A stretch of DNA of 48,247 nucleotides from Marinobacter lipolyticus. GTDB lineage: Bacteria; Pseudomonadota; Gammaproteobacteria; Pseudomonadales; Oleiphilaceae. This document shows, piece by piece, positions 47,079-48,247 of the stretch. Location: NCBI RefSeq assembly GCF_018424605.1, contig NZ_QTKT01000016.1, positions 1-48,247 of the forward strand. Direction: 5' to 3'. The stretch's first letter is position 1, and each line of letters opens with the position of its first letter. The notes below the pieces were generated by a model, which did no database searches, was not told where the DNA came from, and saw only the letters and a program-made list of their open reading frames with translations. The translations under genes were made by a program, and so were the position numbers.

Positions 47079-47108
47079 CTATGTAACGTCGGTCGCCCGG
47101 TTTTCAAG
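47079..47108 (-). promoter_or_regulatory. Possible heat-shock promoter of lon
   Basis: On the minus strand CTTGAAA (47102-47108) is a perfect RpoH -35 element. After 15 bases TTACATAG (47079-47086) matches CCCCATAT at only four of eight positions. It lies 66 bases before the lon start. The -35 is striking, the -10 poor. Confidence 0.4.
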
Positions 47109-47208
47109 GCGGCGTGCTAAAGATGTGTACGTGCCTTGAATTTCGGCGGTTTGCCCCCAGAAACACAGCAAATTCGACGACAATTTCCAATCCGTTCAGG
47201 TGCTACCG

Positions 47209-48072
47209 ATGAGCCAGTCCCCCTATATCTTTGAAGCCAACATGGAGAACTTCCAGCAGAAAGTGATGGAGGCCTCTTCAACCACGCCCGTGCTTGTCGA
47301 CGTATGGGCCGAGTGGTGTGCGCCGTGCAAGCAACTGATGCCGCTGCTGGAAAAGCTGGCGGAGGAGTATCAGGGTGCGTTTCTGCTGGCCAAGGTGAAC
47401 GCCGACGAGCAGCAGCAACTGACCGCCTCACTGGGTGTGCGCAGCCTGCCGACGATCATTCTGGTGAAGGATGGTCAGGCGGTGGATGGCTTCAACGGCG
47501 CGCTGCCGGAGAGCGAGATTCGCAAGGTGCTGGACAAGCACGTGGAAGCGCCGGAAGAAGACCCCTACGACAAGGCCCATCGGCTGTGGGGCGCGGGCGA
47601 CGTCGACGGTGCCCTGGCGATTCTCACCGATATGAACCAGAAGGACCCCGAGAATCTGAAGGTACTGATTGATCTGGCCCAGCTGAAAGCCGAGCAGGGT
47701 GACCTGGAAACCGCCGAGCAGGTGCTGGCAAGCCTGCCTCCGGAAGAAAAACTGCAGCACCAGGCCAAACAGCTTGCCGCCCGAGTCAAATTCCTCAAAC
47801 AGTCCGCGGAACTGCCGCCCGTCAAAGACCTGGAAATGGCGCTGGAGCAGGACCCGAAAGACCCCAATGCCTTGCACCAGCTGGCGCTTCATCATGTGCT
47901 GAGGGAAAACAATGCCGAGGCCATGGAGCTGCTGTTCCGGCTGATGCAGGTCGACAGCAAATACAAGGACGAGGTGGCCAAGACCACCCTGATCGAGCTG
48001 TTCGACAAGCTGGGCAACAACAATCCGGATGTGCGGACCTATCGGCGCAAGCTGTATACGCTGATGCACTGA
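47209..48072 (+). CDS. cnoX: Chaperedoxin CnoX/YbbN (thioredoxin-TPR protein)
   Basis: The 287-residue protein combines an N-terminal thioredoxin domain (about 1-110) and a C-terminal TPR-like helical domain (about 115-287), the layout of E. coli CnoX/YbbN, which guards proteins from overoxidation and passes them to GroEL or DnaK. The active site is intact, WCAPC (Cys37 and Cys40), with cis-Pro in RSLPTIIL; E. coli CnoX has lost the first Cys, so this one should keep thiol-disulphide activity. AGG 8 bases before the ATG at 47209 supports the start; a GTG three codons earlier is less likely. It is divergent from lon. Confidence 0.92.
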   Translation: MSQSPYIFEANMENFQQKVMEASSTTPVLVDVWAEWCAPCKQLMPLLEKLAEEYQGAFLLAKVNADEQQQLTASLGVRSLPTIILVKDGQAVDGFNGALPESEIRKVLDKHVEAPEEDPYDKAHRLWGAGDVDGALAILTDMNQKDPENLKVLIDLAQLKAEQGDLETAEQVLASLPPEEKLQHQAKQLAARVKFLKQSAELPPVKDLEMALEQDPKDPNALHQLALHHVLRENNAEAMELLFRLMQVDSKYKDEVAKTTLIELFDKLGNNNPDVRTYRRKLYTLMH

Positions 48073-48122
48073 GCGGTCTTATCGGATGGTGTGACATCCC
48101 ATGAAAAAAGGGCCGCAATTGA

Positions 48123-48151
48123 GGCTGTGTAAAAACTCGATTTACATAGCC
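48123..48151. repeat. Inverted repeat downstream of cnoX
   Basis: GGCTGTGTAAA (48123-48133) pairs over 11 bp, with one G-T, with TTTACATAGCC (48141-48151) around a 7-base loop. The left arm resembles the end sequence of several insertion sequences and the arm at 31064. No T run follows directly, so it is not itself a classic terminator. Confidence 0.5.
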
Positions 48152-48166
48152 CCTGGGCTGGCAAGC

Positions 48167-48198
48167 AAAATGCCTCGGACATTGTCCGGGGCATTTTT
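48167..48198. terminator. Terminator downstream of cnoX
   Basis: AAAATGCCTCGGAC (48167-48180) pairs over 14 bp, with one T-G pair, with GTCCGGGGCATTTT (48184-48197) around a 3-base loop; a further T follows. It can act in both directions and would end cnoX and any gene beyond the window on the minus strand. Confidence 0.88.
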
Positions 48199-48247
48199 GC
48201 TTTGAGTCGGTTTGTATTTCCAAGCAATAAAAACACGGGGAACAGAC

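Overview
The window reads as chromosomal DNA of a GC-rich marine gammaproteobacterium, most likely Marinobacter or a close relative. The basis is the long run of housekeeping genes in the order I know from Pseudomonas (smpB, transporter, ratA, rnfH, bamE, fur, recN, grpE, dnaK, dnaJ, dapB, carA, carB, greA, yhbY, ftsH, folP, glmM, tpiA, secG, tRNA-Leu, rimP, nusA, infB, rbfA, truB, rpsO, pnp), together with a wax ester synthase/diacylglycerol acyltransferase gene typical of oil-storing marine bacteria. The genus is an inference. The first 12 bases match the inner end of the Tn5/Nextera mosaic end, so base 1 is probably an untrimmed contig edge.

Layout. 1-2633: tmRNA (ssrA), a WS/DGAT acyltransferase and smpB, all on the minus strand, so both halves of trans-translation flank a lipid-storage gene. 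2813-8100: a sodium-coupled transporter, ratA-rnfH, bamE, fur and recN; recN has two LexA boxes. 8100-12770: grpE, dnaK, dnaJ and dapB, with sigma-32-like promoters before grpE and dnaK. 12771-17940: carA-carB-greA behind a terminator-like leader. 17967-24137: yhbY (minus), a 392-base gap where rlmE would be expected, then ftsH, folP, glmM, tpiA and secG. 24145-33432: tRNA-Leu(GAG), a leader with stacked terminators, then the translation/RNA operon rimP-nusA-infB-rbfA-truB-rpsO-pnp, with a strong stem-loop before pnp.

From 33431 the content becomes more accessory. There is a minus-strand cluster of a lipoprotein alpha/beta hydrolase, a DUF4105 (Lnb-like) protein with a probable outer-membrane barrel, and a DUF3015 protein. 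Then come a divergent small lipoprotein, a complete branched-chain amino-acid ABC transporter (binding protein, livH, livM, livG, livF), a membrane-anchored coiled-coil/TPR protein, a MarR-type regulator, a Lon protease outside the clp locus, and a CnoX-type thioredoxin-TPR protein.

I see no prophage, CRISPR array, intact insertion sequence or defence island. The parts least explained by known biology are the DUF4105/hydrolase/DUF3015 cluster, the missing rlmE and initiator tRNA genes, and three non-coding inverted repeats (31064-31141, 44384-44478, 48123-48151) that could be small mobile-element relics or RNA structures. I did not find a clearly new system.
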